Part shown: one piece after another, positions 33,852 to 42,805 of the stretch
How positions within the stretch are numbered: the stretch's first letter is position 1
Layout of the letters: each line of letters begins with the position of its first letter
From: Rhabdothermincola sp037478855
GTDB taxonomy: Bacteria > Actinomycetota > Acidimicrobiia > Acidimicrobiales > Acidimicrobilacustridaceae
Assembly: GCA_037478855.1 (NCBI GenBank)
Contig: JBBFLY010000002.1
Coordinates: 25,741 to 89,740 of the forward strand
Reading direction: 5' to 3'
DNA: 64,000 nucleotides
Program-made: the position numbers and the translations under genes
The notes under the pieces: generated by a model
What the model was told of the DNA's origin: nothing
Seen by the model: only the letters and a program-made list of their open reading frames with translations
Databases searched by the model: none

Positions 33852-34340
33852 CTAGCGGTTCGTGAGATGGTTGCCCTTCGCCGGTGGACGCCGATCGCCC
33901 CACGGCAGCGGGATGCGCTCAACGGTACCCCCTGCTCCGGTGATGGCAGCCTCAGCCGACCTGGAGAACGCGTGCGCCTTCACCTCGACAGCCCGGTTGA
34001 GCTGGCCCCGCCCGAGAACCTTGATCAGGGCCCCCTTGTGGGTGAGGCCCCGCTGGTGGAGCGTCTCGGGATCGACCCGGTCGAGACCGGACTCCTCGAT
34101 GGTGTCGAGGTTGATCGCCTGGTACTCAACGCGGAAGGGGTTCTTGAAGCCCTTGAGCTTCGGCACCCGCATGTGCAACGGGAGCTGGCCGCCCTCGAAG
34201 CCGACGGGAACGGTGTCGCGCGCGCCCTGACCCTTCGTGCCCCGGCCCGCGGTCTTCCCACCCTTGCCGGCGACACCCCGACCGACCCGCTTGCGACGGC
34301 GGTTGGAGCCCGGTGCGGGCTTGAGATCGTGGATCTTCAC
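33852..34340 (-). CDS. rplO: 50S ribosomal protein uL15
   Basis: Late-assembly large-subunit protein, 162 aa, starting KIHDLKPAPGSNRRRKRVGRG with the Gly/Arg-rich GKGGKTAGRGTKGQGAR. The GTG at 34340 overlaps the rpmD stop (GTGA) and has AGGAG upstream; this sets the start. Confidence 0.97.
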   Translation of the reverse strand: MKIHDLKPAPGSNRRRKRVGRGVAGKGGKTAGRGTKGQGARDTVPVGFEGGQLPLHMRVPKLKGFKNPFRVEYQAINLDTIEESGLDRVDPETLHQRGLTHKGALIKVLGRGQLNRAVEVKAHAFSRSAEAAITGAGGTVERIPLPWGDRRPPAKGNHLTNR

Positions 34341-34537
34341 GATGCGTCTCCTGCGTTCTCGGCGACCTCCTCGACCTGCACCAGGTGCGGGACCCGGGCG
34401 ATCATGCCCCGGATCTCGGGGCGGTCTGGGAGGACGTGGCTCTTGCCGATCCGACCGAGACCCAGCGCGCGCAGCGTGCCGCGATGCTTGGGCTTGGTGC
34501 CGATCGACGACCTGACCTGAGTGACCTTGAGCGCCAT
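34337..34537 (-). CDS. rpmD: 50S ribosomal protein uL30
   Basis: Small large-subunit protein, 66 aa, ALKVTQVRSSIGTKPKHRGTLRALGLGRIG core with a short acidic tail. The ATG at 34537 overlaps the rpsE stop by one base; a GTG one codon earlier is possible. Confidence 0.96.
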   Translation of the reverse strand: MALKVTQVRSSIGTKPKHRGTLRALGLGRIGKSHVLPDRPEIRGMIARVPHLVQVEEVAENAGDAS

Positions 34538-35118
34538 CACGACACCTCGTCGGGTACGTGGGGACCACGCTGGGTCTCCCGGTACGCATTGAGCAGACCG
34601 GCGGGGATGAACTCCTCGGGGCTCAGCCCCCTGAGCCGGGCGATCTCATCGGGGCGCTTGAGCGCTCGCAGGCCCGCGATGGTGGCCCGAGCGACGTTGA
34701 TGTGGTTCGAGGAACCCAGTGACTTGCACAGCACGTCGTGGATGCCGGCCTCCTCGAGGATGGCACGCGCCGCACCACCAGCGATCACGCCCGTGCCCGG
34801 TGCCGCCGGCTGGATGAGCACCCGACCAGCACCCATCTCGCCGATCACCGGATGGGTGATGGTGGTGCCCGCCAGCGGGACCGAGAAGAGGTTCTTGCGC
34901 GCCTCCTCGGTGCCCTTCTGGATGGCGAGCGGCACCTCCTTGGCCTTGCCGTAGCCGAGACCGACGCGACCGGCGCCGTCGCCGACCACCACCAAAGCGG
35001 TGAAGGAGAACCGGCGGCCGCCCTTCACCACCTTGGCGACCCGATTGATGTTGATGACGCGAGACTCGCGCAGCGGCGGTGCCTCGGCATCGTTGTACGC
35101 GGCGTTGTTGAGGACCAT
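34537..35118 (-). CDS. rpsE: 30S ribosomal protein uS5
   Basis: Decoding-accuracy protein, 193 aa, with ESRVININRVAKVVKGGRRF, GYGKAKEVPLAIQKGTEEA and AGGAARAILEEAGI. It overlaps rplR and rpmD by one base each. Confidence 0.98.
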   Translation of the reverse strand: MVLNNAAYNDAEAPPLRESRVININRVAKVVKGGRRFSFTALVVVGDGAGRVGLGYGKAKEVPLAIQKGTEEARKNLFSVPLAGTTITHPVIGEMGAGRVLIQPAAPGTGVIAGGAARAILEEAGIHDVLCKSLGSSNHINVARATIAGLRALKRPDEIARLRGLSPEEFIPAGLLNAYRETQRGPHVPDEVS

Positions 35119-35486
35119 CAGAACTCCAGTCCGGCTTCTCGGGCGGCGTCGGCGACCGCTGCGACGCGACCGTGGTAGAGGAACCCACCTCGGTCGAAGA
35201 CCACCTTGTCGATACCAGCGGCTCTGGCCCGCTCGGCCACGAGCCGACCCACGGCCGCAGCGGCAGCCTTGTTGCCGGTGGCACCCTGCCGCAGCTGCGG
35301 CTCGAGCGTGGACGCGGCGGCGAGCGTCCGCCCGGCGACGTCGTCGATCACCTGGGCGCTGATGTGACGGTTTGAGCGGAACACCGCGAGTCGCGGTCGC
35401 GCCGCGGTGCCACGGACCTTCCGGCGCACCCGTCGGTGCCGCCGGAGACGGGCGTCGCGCTTCTGCTTCGCGCTGGTGCTCATCAC
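35118..35486 (-). CDS. rplR: 50S ribosomal protein uL18
   Basis: 5S rRNA-binding protein, 122 aa, with RRHRRVRRKVRGTAARPRL, SNRHISAQVIDD and terminal GRVAAVADAAREAGLEF. It overlaps rplF by 4 bp (ATGA). Confidence 0.98.
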   Translation of the reverse strand: MMSTSAKQKRDARLRRHRRVRRKVRGTAARPRLAVFRSNRHISAQVIDDVAGRTLAAASTLEPQLRQGATGNKAAAAAVGRLVAERARAAGIDKVVFDRGGFLYHGRVAAVADAAREAGLEF

Positions 35487-36022
35487 TTCGCAGCCTTTCC
35501 GGCCTTGCGCAAGATGCGCTCCTCCCGGTACTTCACACCCTTGCCCTTGTACGGCTCAGGCTTGCGGATGGCGCGGATGTTCGCCGCCACCTGACCGACC
35601 ATCTCCTTGTCGATGCCCAGCACGATCACGTGGGTCGGGGTGGGCACCTCGAAGGTGATGCCCGCGGGGGCGTCGATGAGCACCGGATGGCTGAACCCCA
35701 ACGCCAGCTCGAGCTTGGTCGGGCTCTTCGCCGTCGCCCGGTAGCCGACACCGACGATGTCGAGGTCCTTCCGGAAGCCTTCCGTGACGCCCACCACCAT
35801 GTTGTTGACGAGCGATCGGGTGAGGCCGTGCAGCGCCCGGTTCTGCCGTGCGTCGTCGGGCCGCTCGACGACGAGCCGACCGTCGTCCTGACGGACGGTG
35901 ATGGTCGGCGGCAGGTCGCGCTCGAGCGTGCCCTTCGGGCCTTTCACCGTGATGTGGCCGCCGTCGATGGTGACGTCGACACCACTCGGCAGCGGGATCG
36001 GAGAACGTCCGATTCGTGACAT
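35483..36022 (-). CDS. rplF: 50S ribosomal protein uL6
   Basis: Stalk-base protein, 179 aa, starting MSRIGRSPIPLPSGVDVTI, with VKGPKGTLERDLP and the terminal GKGVKYREERILRKAGKAAK. The ATG at 36022 gives the family N-terminus 7 bp after rpsH; longer in-frame readings are not homologous. Confidence 0.98.
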   Translation of the reverse strand: MSRIGRSPIPLPSGVDVTIDGGHITVKGPKGTLERDLPPTITVRQDDGRLVVERPDDARQNRALHGLTRSLVNNMVVGVTEGFRKDLDIVGVGYRATAKSPTKLELALGFSHPVLIDAPAGITFEVPTPTHVIVLGIDKEMVGQVAANIRAIRKPEPYKGKGVKYREERILRKAGKAAK

Positions 36023-36029
36023 CTCTCGC

Positions 36030-36434
36030 CTACCAGACGTAGCAGAGGACCTCGCCGCCCATGCGGCGCTTGCGCGCCTCACGGTCGGTCATGAGGCCCT
36101 GACTCGTGGACAGGACGGCAACGCCGAGCCCACCGAGGACCCGGGGGATCTTGTCGGCCTTGGTGTAGACACGCAGGCCCGGCTTGGACACCCGGCGCAC
36201 ACCGGAGATCACACGCTCCCGCTCCGGCGAGTACTTCATGAACACCGTGAGGGTGCGCCCCGGCCGATCAGGAGTCGAGTCGATCCGGTAGCCGCTGATG
36301 TAGCCCTCCTTCTCGAGCACCGCGGCCAACGCCTCCTTGAGCTTCGAGGAGGGCATGCGCACCTCGTCGTGCATCGCCATGTTGGCGTTGCGGATCCGGG
36401 TGAGCATGTCGGCGATCGGGTCGGTCATCGTCAT
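36030..36434 (-). CDS. rpsH: 30S ribosomal protein uS8
   Basis: Central-domain 16S rRNA binder, 134 aa, starting TMTDPIADMLTRIRNANMA and ending with the S8 signature STSQGLMTDREARKRRMGGE. By family it can repress the spc operon. Confidence 0.98.
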   Translation of the reverse strand: MTMTDPIADMLTRIRNANMAMHDEVRMPSSKLKEALAAVLEKEGYISGYRIDSTPDRPGRTLTVFMKYSPERERVISGVRRVSKPGLRVYTKADKIPRVLGGLGVAVLSTSQGLMTDREARKRRMGGEVLCYVW

Positions 36435-36450
36435 CGCGCCATACCTCCCC

Positions 36451-36636
36451 TCACCAGCTCGCCTTCTTCAGGCCCGGGATCTCGCCCTGGTGCGCGAGCT
36501 CACGAAGGCACACGCGGCACAGCTTGAACTTGCGGTACACCGAGTGCGGTCGGCCGCACCGCTGGCAACGTGTGTAGGCGCGCACCTTGAACTTCGGGGT
36601 GCGCTGTGCCTTCTGGATCAGTGCCTTCTTCGCCAT
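36451..36636 (-). CDS. rpsZ: 30S ribosomal protein uS14, zinc-binding type Z
   Basis: Short 61-aa uS14 with a zinc ribbon formed by Cys24, Cys27, Cys40 and Cys43 (RCQRCGR and LCRVC). It ends GEIPGLKKASW. It occupies the standard spc position between rplE and rpsH. Confidence 0.98.
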   Translation of the reverse strand: MAKKALIQKAQRTPKFKVRAYTRCQRCGRPHSVYRKFKLCRVCLRELAHQGEIPGLKKASW

Positions 36637-36639
36637 GGC

Positions 36640-37212
36640 TTACTGCTGCCCTTCACGCTTGAACGGGAAGCCGAGCGCCTCGAGCAGAGCGCGACCCTCG
36701 GCATCGGTACGGGCCGTGGTGACGATCGTGATGTCCATGCCCCTGGTGGTGTCGACCGTGTCGTAGTCGATCTCGGGGAAGATCAACTGCTCGGTCACGC
36801 CGAACGTGTAGTTGCCGTGACCGTCGAAGGAGTTGCGCGGCAGACCTCGGAAGTCACGGATGCGGGGCACCGCGAGACTGATCAGGCGATCGAAGAACTC
36901 CCACATCCGATCGCCGCGGAGGGTGACCTTCACACCGATCGCGTTGCCCTCGCGCAGCTTGAAGCCAGCGATCGACTTCTTGGCCTTCGTCACCACCGGC
37001 TTCTGCCCGGTGATGGCCTCGAGGTCACGTACCGCCCCCTCGATCAGCGACTGCTGCTGGAGCGCCCGACCGACACCCATGTTGAGGACGATCTTCTCGA
37101 GGCGGGGGACCTCCATGATGTTGCTCAGCCCCAGCTGCTCCTTGAGCTTCGGGCGGATCTCCTCGTTGTAGCGCCGCTTGTAGCGAGGCATCTCCGTGAC
37201 GATGGTGCTCAT
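36640..37212 (-). CDS. rplE: 50S ribosomal protein uL5
   Basis: 5S rRNA/P-site tRNA contact protein, 190 aa, with MPRYKRRYNEEIRPKLKEQ, KIVLNMGVG, IAGFKLREGNAIGVKVTLRG and GMDITIVTTART. Its ATG overlaps the rplX stop by one base. Confidence 0.98.
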   Translation of the reverse strand: MSTIVTEMPRYKRRYNEEIRPKLKEQLGLSNIMEVPRLEKIVLNMGVGRALQQQSLIEGAVRDLEAITGQKPVVTKAKKSIAGFKLREGNAIGVKVTLRGDRMWEFFDRLISLAVPRIRDFRGLPRNSFDGHGNYTFGVTEQLIFPEIDYDTVDTTRGMDITIVTTARTDAEGRALLEALGFPFKREGQQ

Positions 37213-37520
37213 CAGAGGTCACCTCCGCACTTGCGGCAGATCCTGACCTTGGTGCCGTCCTGCTCGAAGCGGTACCCGACCCGGGTCGGCTTGCCGCAAG
37301 CGGAGCAGAGGATCGCCACGCTCGAGACGTGGATCGGCATCTCCTTGTCGATGATCCCGCCCTGCTGCATCGCCCGGGTCGGCTTCTGGTGCTTCTTCGC
37401 GATGTTGACGCCATCAACGATCACCCGGTTCTCGGCCGGGAACGCGAAGGTGACCGTGCCTTCCTTGCCTCGGTCCTTGCCCTGCAGCACGACCACCCGA
37501 TCGCCCTTGCGGATCTTCAT
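37212..37520 (-). CDS. rplX: 50S ribosomal protein uL24 with zinc ribbon
   Basis: Assembly initiator at the tunnel exit, 102 aa, with the KOW motif KIRKGDRVVVLQGKDRGKEG. The C-terminal CSACGKP ... CRKCGGDL pairs form a likely zinc ribbon. ATG 37520 overlaps the rplN stop; a GTG three bases earlier is possible. Confidence 0.97.
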   Translation of the reverse strand: MKIRKGDRVVVLQGKDRGKEGTVTFAFPAENRVIVDGVNIAKKHQKPTRAMQQGGIIDKEMPIHVSSVAILCSACGKPTRVGYRFEQDGTKVRICRKCGGDL

Positions 37521-37888
37521 CACAGAACCTCCGGGGCAAGCGAGACGATGCGCATGAACTTCTTGTCACGCAGCTCCCGACCGACCGGACCGAAGATGCG
37601 AGTGCCGCGTGGCTGCATCTGGTCGTTGATGAGGACAGCCGCGTTCTCGTCGAAGCGGATGTACGAGCCATCCGGGCGCCGCTTCTCCTTCTTGACCCGC
37701 ACGACGACGCACTTGACGACGTCACCCTTCTTGACGGCGGCGCCGGGGGTGGCGTCTTTCACCGTGGCGACGAAGACGTCGCCGATGGACGCGTAGCGGC
37801 GCTTCGAGCCGCCGAGCACCTTGATGCAGAGCACTTCCTTGGCTCCGCTGTTATCCGCGACCCGCAGCCGCGATTCCTGCTGGATCAT
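37520..37888 (-). CDS. rplN: 50S ribosomal protein uL14
   Basis: Intersubunit-bridge protein, 122 aa, starting MIQQESRLRVADNSGAKEVL, with GDVFVATVKDA and RGTRIFGPVGRELRDKKFMR. It overlaps rpsQ by 4 bp. Confidence 0.98.
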   Translation of the reverse strand: MIQQESRLRVADNSGAKEVLCIKVLGGSKRRYASIGDVFVATVKDATPGAAVKKGDVVKCVVVRVKKEKRRPDGSYIRFDENAAVLINDQMQPRGTRIFGPVGRELRDKKFMRIVSLAPEVL

Positions 37889-38166
37889 CGGGCCCGCTCC
37901 AACACCTCGACCAAGCGCCAGCGCTTGAGCTTCGACAGGGGACGGGTCTCGGCTACCCGGACCCGGTCACCGACGTTCAGGTCGTTCGCCTCGTCGTGGA
38001 CGTAGAGCCGACTGGTCCGCTGCACCGTCTTGGGGTACCGGGGGTGCCGCTTGCGATCGACGACCTCGACCACGACCGTCTTGTCCATCTTGTTGGAGAC
38101 CACGATCCCCTCACGCACCTTGCGCGTGTTGGGACGCGTCAACGGTCTCGCGTCGCTGTCAGCCAT
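37885..38166 (-). CDS. rpsQ: 30S ribosomal protein uS17
   Basis: Early-assembly 16S binder, 93 aa, with REGIVVSNKMDKTVVVEV, KRHPRYPKTVQRTSRLYVHD and GDRVRVAETRPLSKLKRWR. It overlaps rpmC by one base and rplN by four. Confidence 0.98.
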   Translation of the reverse strand: MADSDARPLTRPNTRKVREGIVVSNKMDKTVVVEVVDRKRHPRYPKTVQRTSRLYVHDEANDLNVGDRVRVAETRPLSKLKRWRLVEVLERAR

Positions 38167-38402
38167 CAGGCGTTCTCCTCGTTCTGGGCCAGCGCTTCTG
38201 CCGCGGCGATCTCCCGTGCCCGCAGCTCGGTCATGATCCTGGCGACGTCTCTCTTCACCTGCCCGAGGCGGGCGTGGTTCTCGAGCTGGCCCGTAGCGTG
38301 CTGGAAGCGGAGGTTGAACAACTCCTGCTTCGCCTCGGCCAGCCGGTCGAGCAGCTCAGCGTCGTTCAGGTCGCGCAGGGCGTTGGCTCGGGCGTTGGCC
38401 AT
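38166..38402 (-). CDS. rpmC: 50S ribosomal protein uL29
   Basis: Helical hairpin protein at the tunnel exit, 78 aa: LRDLNDAELLDRLAEAKQEL, FNLRFQHATGQLEN, and RDVARIMTELRARE. ATG 38402 overlaps the rplP stop (TGATG), which fixes the start. Confidence 0.97.
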   Translation of the reverse strand: MANARANALRDLNDAELLDRLAEAKQELFNLRFQHATGQLENHARLGQVKRDVARIMTELRAREIAAAEALAQNEENA

Positions 38403-38818
38403 CAGAGTGCCTCCTCCCGTGCGATGAACCGGGCCTTGATCGGAAGCTTCTGGATCGCCCGCTCGATCGCAGCCCTGGCGATCTGCGGGTCGTGGTAGGA
38501 GAGCTCGAAGAGCACGCGGCCCGGCTTGACCACTGCGACCCACTTCTCCGGGTTGCCCTTGCCCGAACCCATCCGCGTCTCAGCCGGCTTCTGGGTGATG
38601 GGCTTGTCGGGGAAGATGTTGATCCAGACCTTCCCACCCCGACGCACGTGGCGGGTCATGGCGATACGGGCGGCCTCGATCTGCCGAGCCGTCACCCAGC
38701 CCGGTTCCAGCGCCTGGATCCCGTAGTCACCGAACGTGATGGAGGTGCCGCCTTTGGCCTGGCCCTTGAGCCGGCCGCGCTGCTGCTTGCGGTGCTTGAC
38801 CTTCCTCGGCATCAACAT
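38402..38818 (-). CDS. rplP: 50S ribosomal protein uL16
   Basis: Peptidyl-transferase-proximal protein, 138 aa, starting MLMPRKVKHRKQQRGRLKG, with EAARIAMTRHVRRGGKVWI and RMGSGKGNPEKWVAVVKPGR. Confidence 0.98.
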   Translation of the reverse strand: MLMPRKVKHRKQQRGRLKGQAKGGTSITFGDYGIQALEPGWVTARQIEAARIAMTRHVRRGGKVWINIFPDKPITQKPAETRMGSGKGNPEKWVAVVKPGRVLFELSYHDPQIARAAIERAIQKLPIKARFIAREEAL

Positions 38819-38820
38819 GA

Positions 38821-39738
38821 TCAGTCACCGTCCCCGGGCCGGAAGTGGGGGGTCTCGTGGTGCTCACGCACCGAGCGCACGATCTCCTCCTCCTCGGCGA
38901 GGAGGCGTTCAAGCTCGGGATCGGCCTCCTTGATGAGGGGAGCCGCCTCTTCGACGTCGACCTCCCCCGGAGCCTCGAGCACCTCAGCCGGCTTGCGGCG
39001 AGCAGCTGCCGAGGACGAGACCACCTTGCGGGGACGAACCTGGCCGGAGGTCTCCCCGACCGCCATCGCCGCCTCGCGGCTGATCTTGTCCTCGAGCACG
39101 CTCTTGTAGGGGAGGATGTCGCCCTTGTAGATCCAGACCTTCACGCCGATCCGGCCATAGGTCGTCTTGGCCTCGCGGAACCCGTAATCGATGTCGGCCC
39201 GCAGGGTGTGGAGGGGCACCCGACCCTCCCGGTACCACTCGGTGCGCGCCATCTCCGAGCCCCCGAGGCGGCCCGAGCACTGGACCCGGATGCCGAGCGC
39301 ACCGGCCTTCTGCGCGTTCTGGACGGCCCGCTTCATGGCTCGGCGGAACGCGACCCGGCCGGCGAGCTGGTCGGCGACGCCCTGGGCGATCAGCGCGGCG
39401 TCGAGCTCGGGCTGCTTGATCTCCTGGATGTTCAGCTGGATCTTGTTGTTGCCCGTGATCTTGGCCAGTCCAGCCCGGAGGCGGTCGGCCTCGGCACCGC
39501 GGCGTCCGATGACGATGCCGGGACGAGCGGTGTGCACATCCACACGGAGACGATCACGGGTGCGCTCAACCTCGATGCGGCTGATCGCAGCGTGTGGGAG
39601 CTGCGTCATGAGGTAGTTGCGGATCTTCCAGTCCTCGACCACGTAGTCCGCGTAGTCATCCCGGTCCGCGAACCAGCGCGACTTCCAGTCGGTGGTGATG
39701 CCGAGGCGGAACCCGTACGGGTTGACCTTCTGGCCCAT
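38821..39738 (-). CDS. rpsC: 30S ribosomal protein uS3 with acidic C-terminal tail
   Basis: mRNA-entry protein with KH domain, starting MGQKVNPYGFRLGITTDWKS, with GIVIGRRGAEADRLR and YGRIGVKVWIYKGDILP. At 305 aa it exceeds the usual ~210-275. Residues beyond ~235 form a charged, Glu/Ala/Pro-rich tail ending EHHETPHFRPGDGD. It follows rplV with one-base overlap. Confidence 0.98.
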   Translation of the reverse strand: MGQKVNPYGFRLGITTDWKSRWFADRDDYADYVVEDWKIRNYLMTQLPHAAISRIEVERTRDRLRVDVHTARPGIVIGRRGAEADRLRAGLAKITGNNKIQLNIQEIKQPELDAALIAQGVADQLAGRVAFRRAMKRAVQNAQKAGALGIRVQCSGRLGGSEMARTEWYREGRVPLHTLRADIDYGFREAKTTYGRIGVKVWIYKGDILPYKSVLEDKISREAAMAVGETSGQVRPRKVVSSSAAARRKPAEVLEAPGEVDVEEAAPLIKEADPELERLLAEEEEIVRSVREHHETPHFRPGDGD

Positions 39739-40450
39739 CAGCTCTCTTCCTTCCCAGTCGCCTCGGCGATCTCCTCGGACGCCTCAGCGGTCTGCTCACC
39801 AGTCGGTTCGGCCACCTGCTCGACTTCCTGATCGCCCCCTGCACCCGCCTCAGCTCGGAGCTCGTCTCCGCCCGCAGGACCGGCGACAGCGCCCTCTTCT
39901 TGGTTGCGCTCGTCGTGGCCGTGCTCATCGGCGTGCTCGTGCTCATGCGCTTCTTCGGCGGCGCGCTTGTCGGCCTTGGCCTGACGACTCCGGGCCACGC
40001 GCTCCCGTCGTGCCTCCGCCGCCGCCCGGTTGCCGCGAGCCCGCCCGCTCATCGCCTCCCGCTCACGCAACGCCTTGAGCTCCTCCGCTGAGAGCCGGCT
40101 CACGATGACCGTGATGTGCGACGTGCGCTTGCGGATCCGAGCCGCGCGACCACGCGCCCGCGGACGGAAGCGCTTGAGGGTTGGGCCCTCGTCCGCATAG
40201 CACGCCGAGACGTACAGCTCATCGGCCGGGATGCCGTTGTTGTGCTCAGCGTTGGCGATCGCCGACTCCAGGGCCTTCAGGATGATCTTCGCCACGTCGC
40301 GCTCGGTGAACTCGAGGATCTCGAGCGCTCGCCCGACGTGCTGGCCACGGATGAGGTTGAGCACCTCGCGGGCCTTGTAGGGAGAGACCCGGACGTAGCG
40401 CACCTGCGCCCGGACACCGGGTCGCTCGTTCGTCTTGACGCCGAAGGCCA

Positions 40451-40451
<1 letters not shown>
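39738..40451 (-). CDS. rplV: 50S ribosomal protein uL22 with ~120-residue acidic/His extension
   Basis: Exit-tunnel protein. The core (residues ~1-115) has RVSPYKAREVLNLIRGQHV, SAIANAEHNNGIPADEL and RIRKRTSHITVIV. The remaining ~120 residues are a low-complexity tail: Arg/Ala helix, then a His/Glu stretch (AHEHEHADEHGHDE), then Glu/Ala/Gly repeats. Total 237 aa, twice normal. ATG 40451 overlaps the rpsS stop. Confidence 0.97.
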
Positions 40452-40729
<278 letters not shown>

Positions 40730-40741
40730 GACGGTCTCCCC

Positions 40742-41578
40742 TTACCGCCGCGAGCCGCGGGTGCGGCGGCGACGGACGATGAGCTTCTGCGACGGCTTGT
40801 TCTTGTTGCGGGTGCGACCTTCCGGCTTGCCCCATGGCGACACGGGATGCCGGCCGCCGGAGGTCTTGCCCTCGCCTCCGCCGTGGGGGTGATCCACCGG
40901 GTTCATGGCCACACCACGGGTCTGGGGGCGCACACCCTTCCACCGGTTCCGCCCCGCCTTGCCGATCTTGATCAGCTCGGCCTCGGCGTTGCCGACCTCA
41001 CCCACCGTGGCCCGGCAGTCGATCGGCACGCGCCGCATCTCGGTGCTGGGCAGGCGGAGCGTGGCGTACTCGCCCTCCTTGGCCACGAGCTGCACACTGG
41101 TCCCCGCGCTCCGGGCCATCCGTCCGCCGCCGCCCGGCTTGAGCTCAACGTTGTGCACGGTGGTACCCACCGGGATGTAGCGCAGTGGCAGCGCGTTCCC
41201 GGGCCTGATCTCCGAACCCTGACCGCTCTGGAGCACGTCACCGACCGTGACATCCTTCGGCGCGAGGATGTAGGCCTTCTCTCCGTCGTAGTAGTGGAGG
41301 AGCGCGATCCGACAGTTGCGGTTCGGGTCGTACTCAATCGCCGCGACCTTGGCGGGCACGCCGTCCTTCACCCGCCGGAAGTCGATGATGCGGTACCGCT
41401 GCTTGTGGCCACCACCTCGGTGACGAGCGGTCTTGCGCCCGTAGCTGTTGCGCCCACCCGTCTTGGTCTTGGGCGCGAGAAGTGTGCGCTCCGGCTTCTT
41501 CTTCGTGATGTCGGAGAAGTCGGAGACGGTCTGGAAGCGGCGGCCCGGGCTCGTTGGGTTGCGCTTGCGAAGTGCCAT
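40742..41578 (-). CDS. rplB: 50S ribosomal protein uL2
   Basis: Peptidyl-transferase-region protein, 278 aa, with NSYGRKTARHRGGGHKQRYR, AGTSVQLVAKEGEYATLRLPS and the signature GVAMNPVDHPHGGGEGKTSG containing the conserved His. It follows rplW by 8 bp. Confidence 0.98.
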   Translation of the reverse strand: MALRKRNPTSPGRRFQTVSDFSDITKKKPERTLLAPKTKTGGRNSYGRKTARHRGGGHKQRYRIIDFRRVKDGVPAKVAAIEYDPNRNCRIALLHYYDGEKAYILAPKDVTVGDVLQSGQGSEIRPGNALPLRYIPVGTTVHNVELKPGGGGRMARSAGTSVQLVAKEGEYATLRLPSTEMRRVPIDCRATVGEVGNAEAELIKIGKAGRNRWKGVRPQTRGVAMNPVDHPHGGGEGKTSGGRHPVSPWGKPEGRTRNKNKPSQKLIVRRRRTRGSRR

Positions 41579-41586
41579 GTCGTCCT

Positions 41587-41877
41587 CTACCCCTGGAACA
41601 GGTCGATGCGGTCGCCCTCAGCGAGGGTGACGAAGGCTCGCTTGGTGTCGGACCGCTTGCCGTAGGTCCAGCTACGCCGGTTCCGCCTGCGCTTGCCCCG
41701 ACGGTTCAGCGTGTTCACCTTGACCACTCGTACGTCGAAGATCTTCTCCACCGCGTCGGAGATCTCCGGCTTGCTGGCGTCGGGATGGACCCGGAACGTG
41801 TAGACGTTCCGCTCCAGCAGCGCGTAGGACTTCTCGCTGACGATCGGCTCGATGATCACATCGCGCGGGTCCTTCAC
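41587..41877 (-). CDS. rplW: 50S ribosomal protein uL23
   Basis: Tunnel-exit docking site for trigger factor and SRP, 96 aa, with DVIIEPIVSEKSYALLERN, FRVHPDASKPEISDAVEKIF and VVKVNTLNRRGKRRRNR. Its GTG overlaps the stop of the upstream 104-residue gene (GTGA), so its translation may depend on that gene. Confidence 0.98.
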   Translation of the reverse strand: MKDPRDVIIEPIVSEKSYALLERNVYTFRVHPDASKPEISDAVEKIFDVRVVKVNTLNRRGKRRRNRRSWTYGKRSDTKRAFVTLAEGDRIDLFQG

Positions 41878-42188
41878 CTCTGATCCTCCGTGTCGCCCGC
41901 GGTCTGGTTGAACGAGAACGTGCCCTTCTTGGCCGGCTCGGGAGCCTCCGATGCCTTCTGGGTCACGCTCGGCGCGCCGGACCGCGGCTCTCCGGCCGGG
42001 TCACCGCTCGATGCTCTGGCCAGCCGCTCCCGCAGCCGCTGCTCGCGCTCCGCCCGGTCGAGAGCGGCCTTGAAACGGGGGTCGGCCTTGTCAGCCACGC
42101 TCTTCACCCGCTCGGTCGGGTCGAGCACCTCCGCGCGCTCAGCGGAGCTCGGTGCGGGCCGGCTCGGCAGGTCGGTCGCCATGCTCAT
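41874..42188 (-). CDS. unrecognised 104-aa protein inside the S10 operon
   Basis: I do not recognise this gene. It lies between rplD and rplW, which are adjacent in nearly all bacteria. It is locked in by 4-bp overlaps on both sides: ATGA with the rplD stop and GTGA with the rplW start. The protein is hydrophilic: a Pro/Ser-rich start (MSMATDLPSRPAPSS), a charged helix (KAALDRAEREQRLRERLAR, about residues 39-57), and a Gly/Ser/Pro linker ending TFSFNQTAGDTEDQR. No Cys, no membrane segment. Likely disordered with one helix; it could be a ribosome-associated or assembly protein, but that is inference from context. Confidence 0.85.
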   Translation of the reverse strand: MSMATDLPSRPAPSSAERAEVLDPTERVKSVADKADPRFKAALDRAEREQRLRERLARASSGDPAGEPRSGAPSVTQKASEAPEPAKKGTFSFNQTAGDTEDQR

Positions 42189-42805
42189 CCCTCCACTCCC
42201 GGGACCGTCGCCCTGGTGAACACGACATAGTCGTTGACCAGGACGTCGTAGGCATTGAGCTCACGGGCCTCGATGATCTGTACCTCGGGCAGGTTGCGGA
42301 AGCTCTTGGCGGCGATGACATCCGCGTCGCTGTCGCCGAGGACGATGAGCACGCGGCCGTCGGCACCGAGCGCCCGCAGCGCCGCCGCGGCGTCGCGGGT
42401 TCGCGGCGCATCGAAGGCCCACTCGTCGACCACGATGACCTTGCCCTCAGCCGCCCGATCGGAGAGCGCCGACCTCAGCGCGAGCCGGATCATCTTCTTG
42501 GGGGTGCGCTGTGCGTAAGAGCGGGGCTTCGGACCGAGCGCCACCCCGCCGCCCCTCCAGTGGGGAGCCCGGATCGAGCCTTGGCGAGCGCGGCCCGTGC
42601 CCTTCTGCTTCCAGGGTTTGGCTCCCCCTCCGCGAACCTCGGCACGGGTGCGTGTGCTCTGCGTGCCGGCTCGGCGGGCGGCGAGCTGAGCGGTGACGAC
42701 CTGGTGCATCACCGGGACGTTCGGATCGATGCCGAACACCTCCTCGGGCAGCTCGATCGAGCCGGCCTCTGCACCGATCTGCGTGCGGACCTTGAGCGTG
42801 GGCAT
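42185..42805 (-). CDS. rplD: 50S ribosomal protein uL4
   Basis: Exit-tunnel protein and, in enterobacteria, repressor of its own operon. The 206-aa sequence has the loop RGGGAKPWKQKGTGRARQGS and RSYAQRTPKKMIRLALRSAL. It overlaps the extra 104-residue gene by 4 bp and rplC by one base. Confidence 0.98.
   Translation of the reverse strand: MPTLKVRTQIGAEAGSIELPEEVFGIDPNVPVMHQVVTAQLAARRAGTQSTRTRAEVRGGGAKPWKQKGTGRARQGSIRAPHWRGGGVALGPKPRSYAQRTPKKMIRLALRSALSDRAAEGKVIVVDEWAFDAPRTRDAAAALRALGADGRVLIVLGDSDADVIAAKSFRNLPEVQIIEARELNAYDVLVNDYVVFTRATVPGVEG

Noticed and set aside
41874..42188. Reading the 104-residue gene as an N-terminal extension of uL23
   Set aside because: It ends in its own stop within the GTGA overlap and is in a different frame from rplW.
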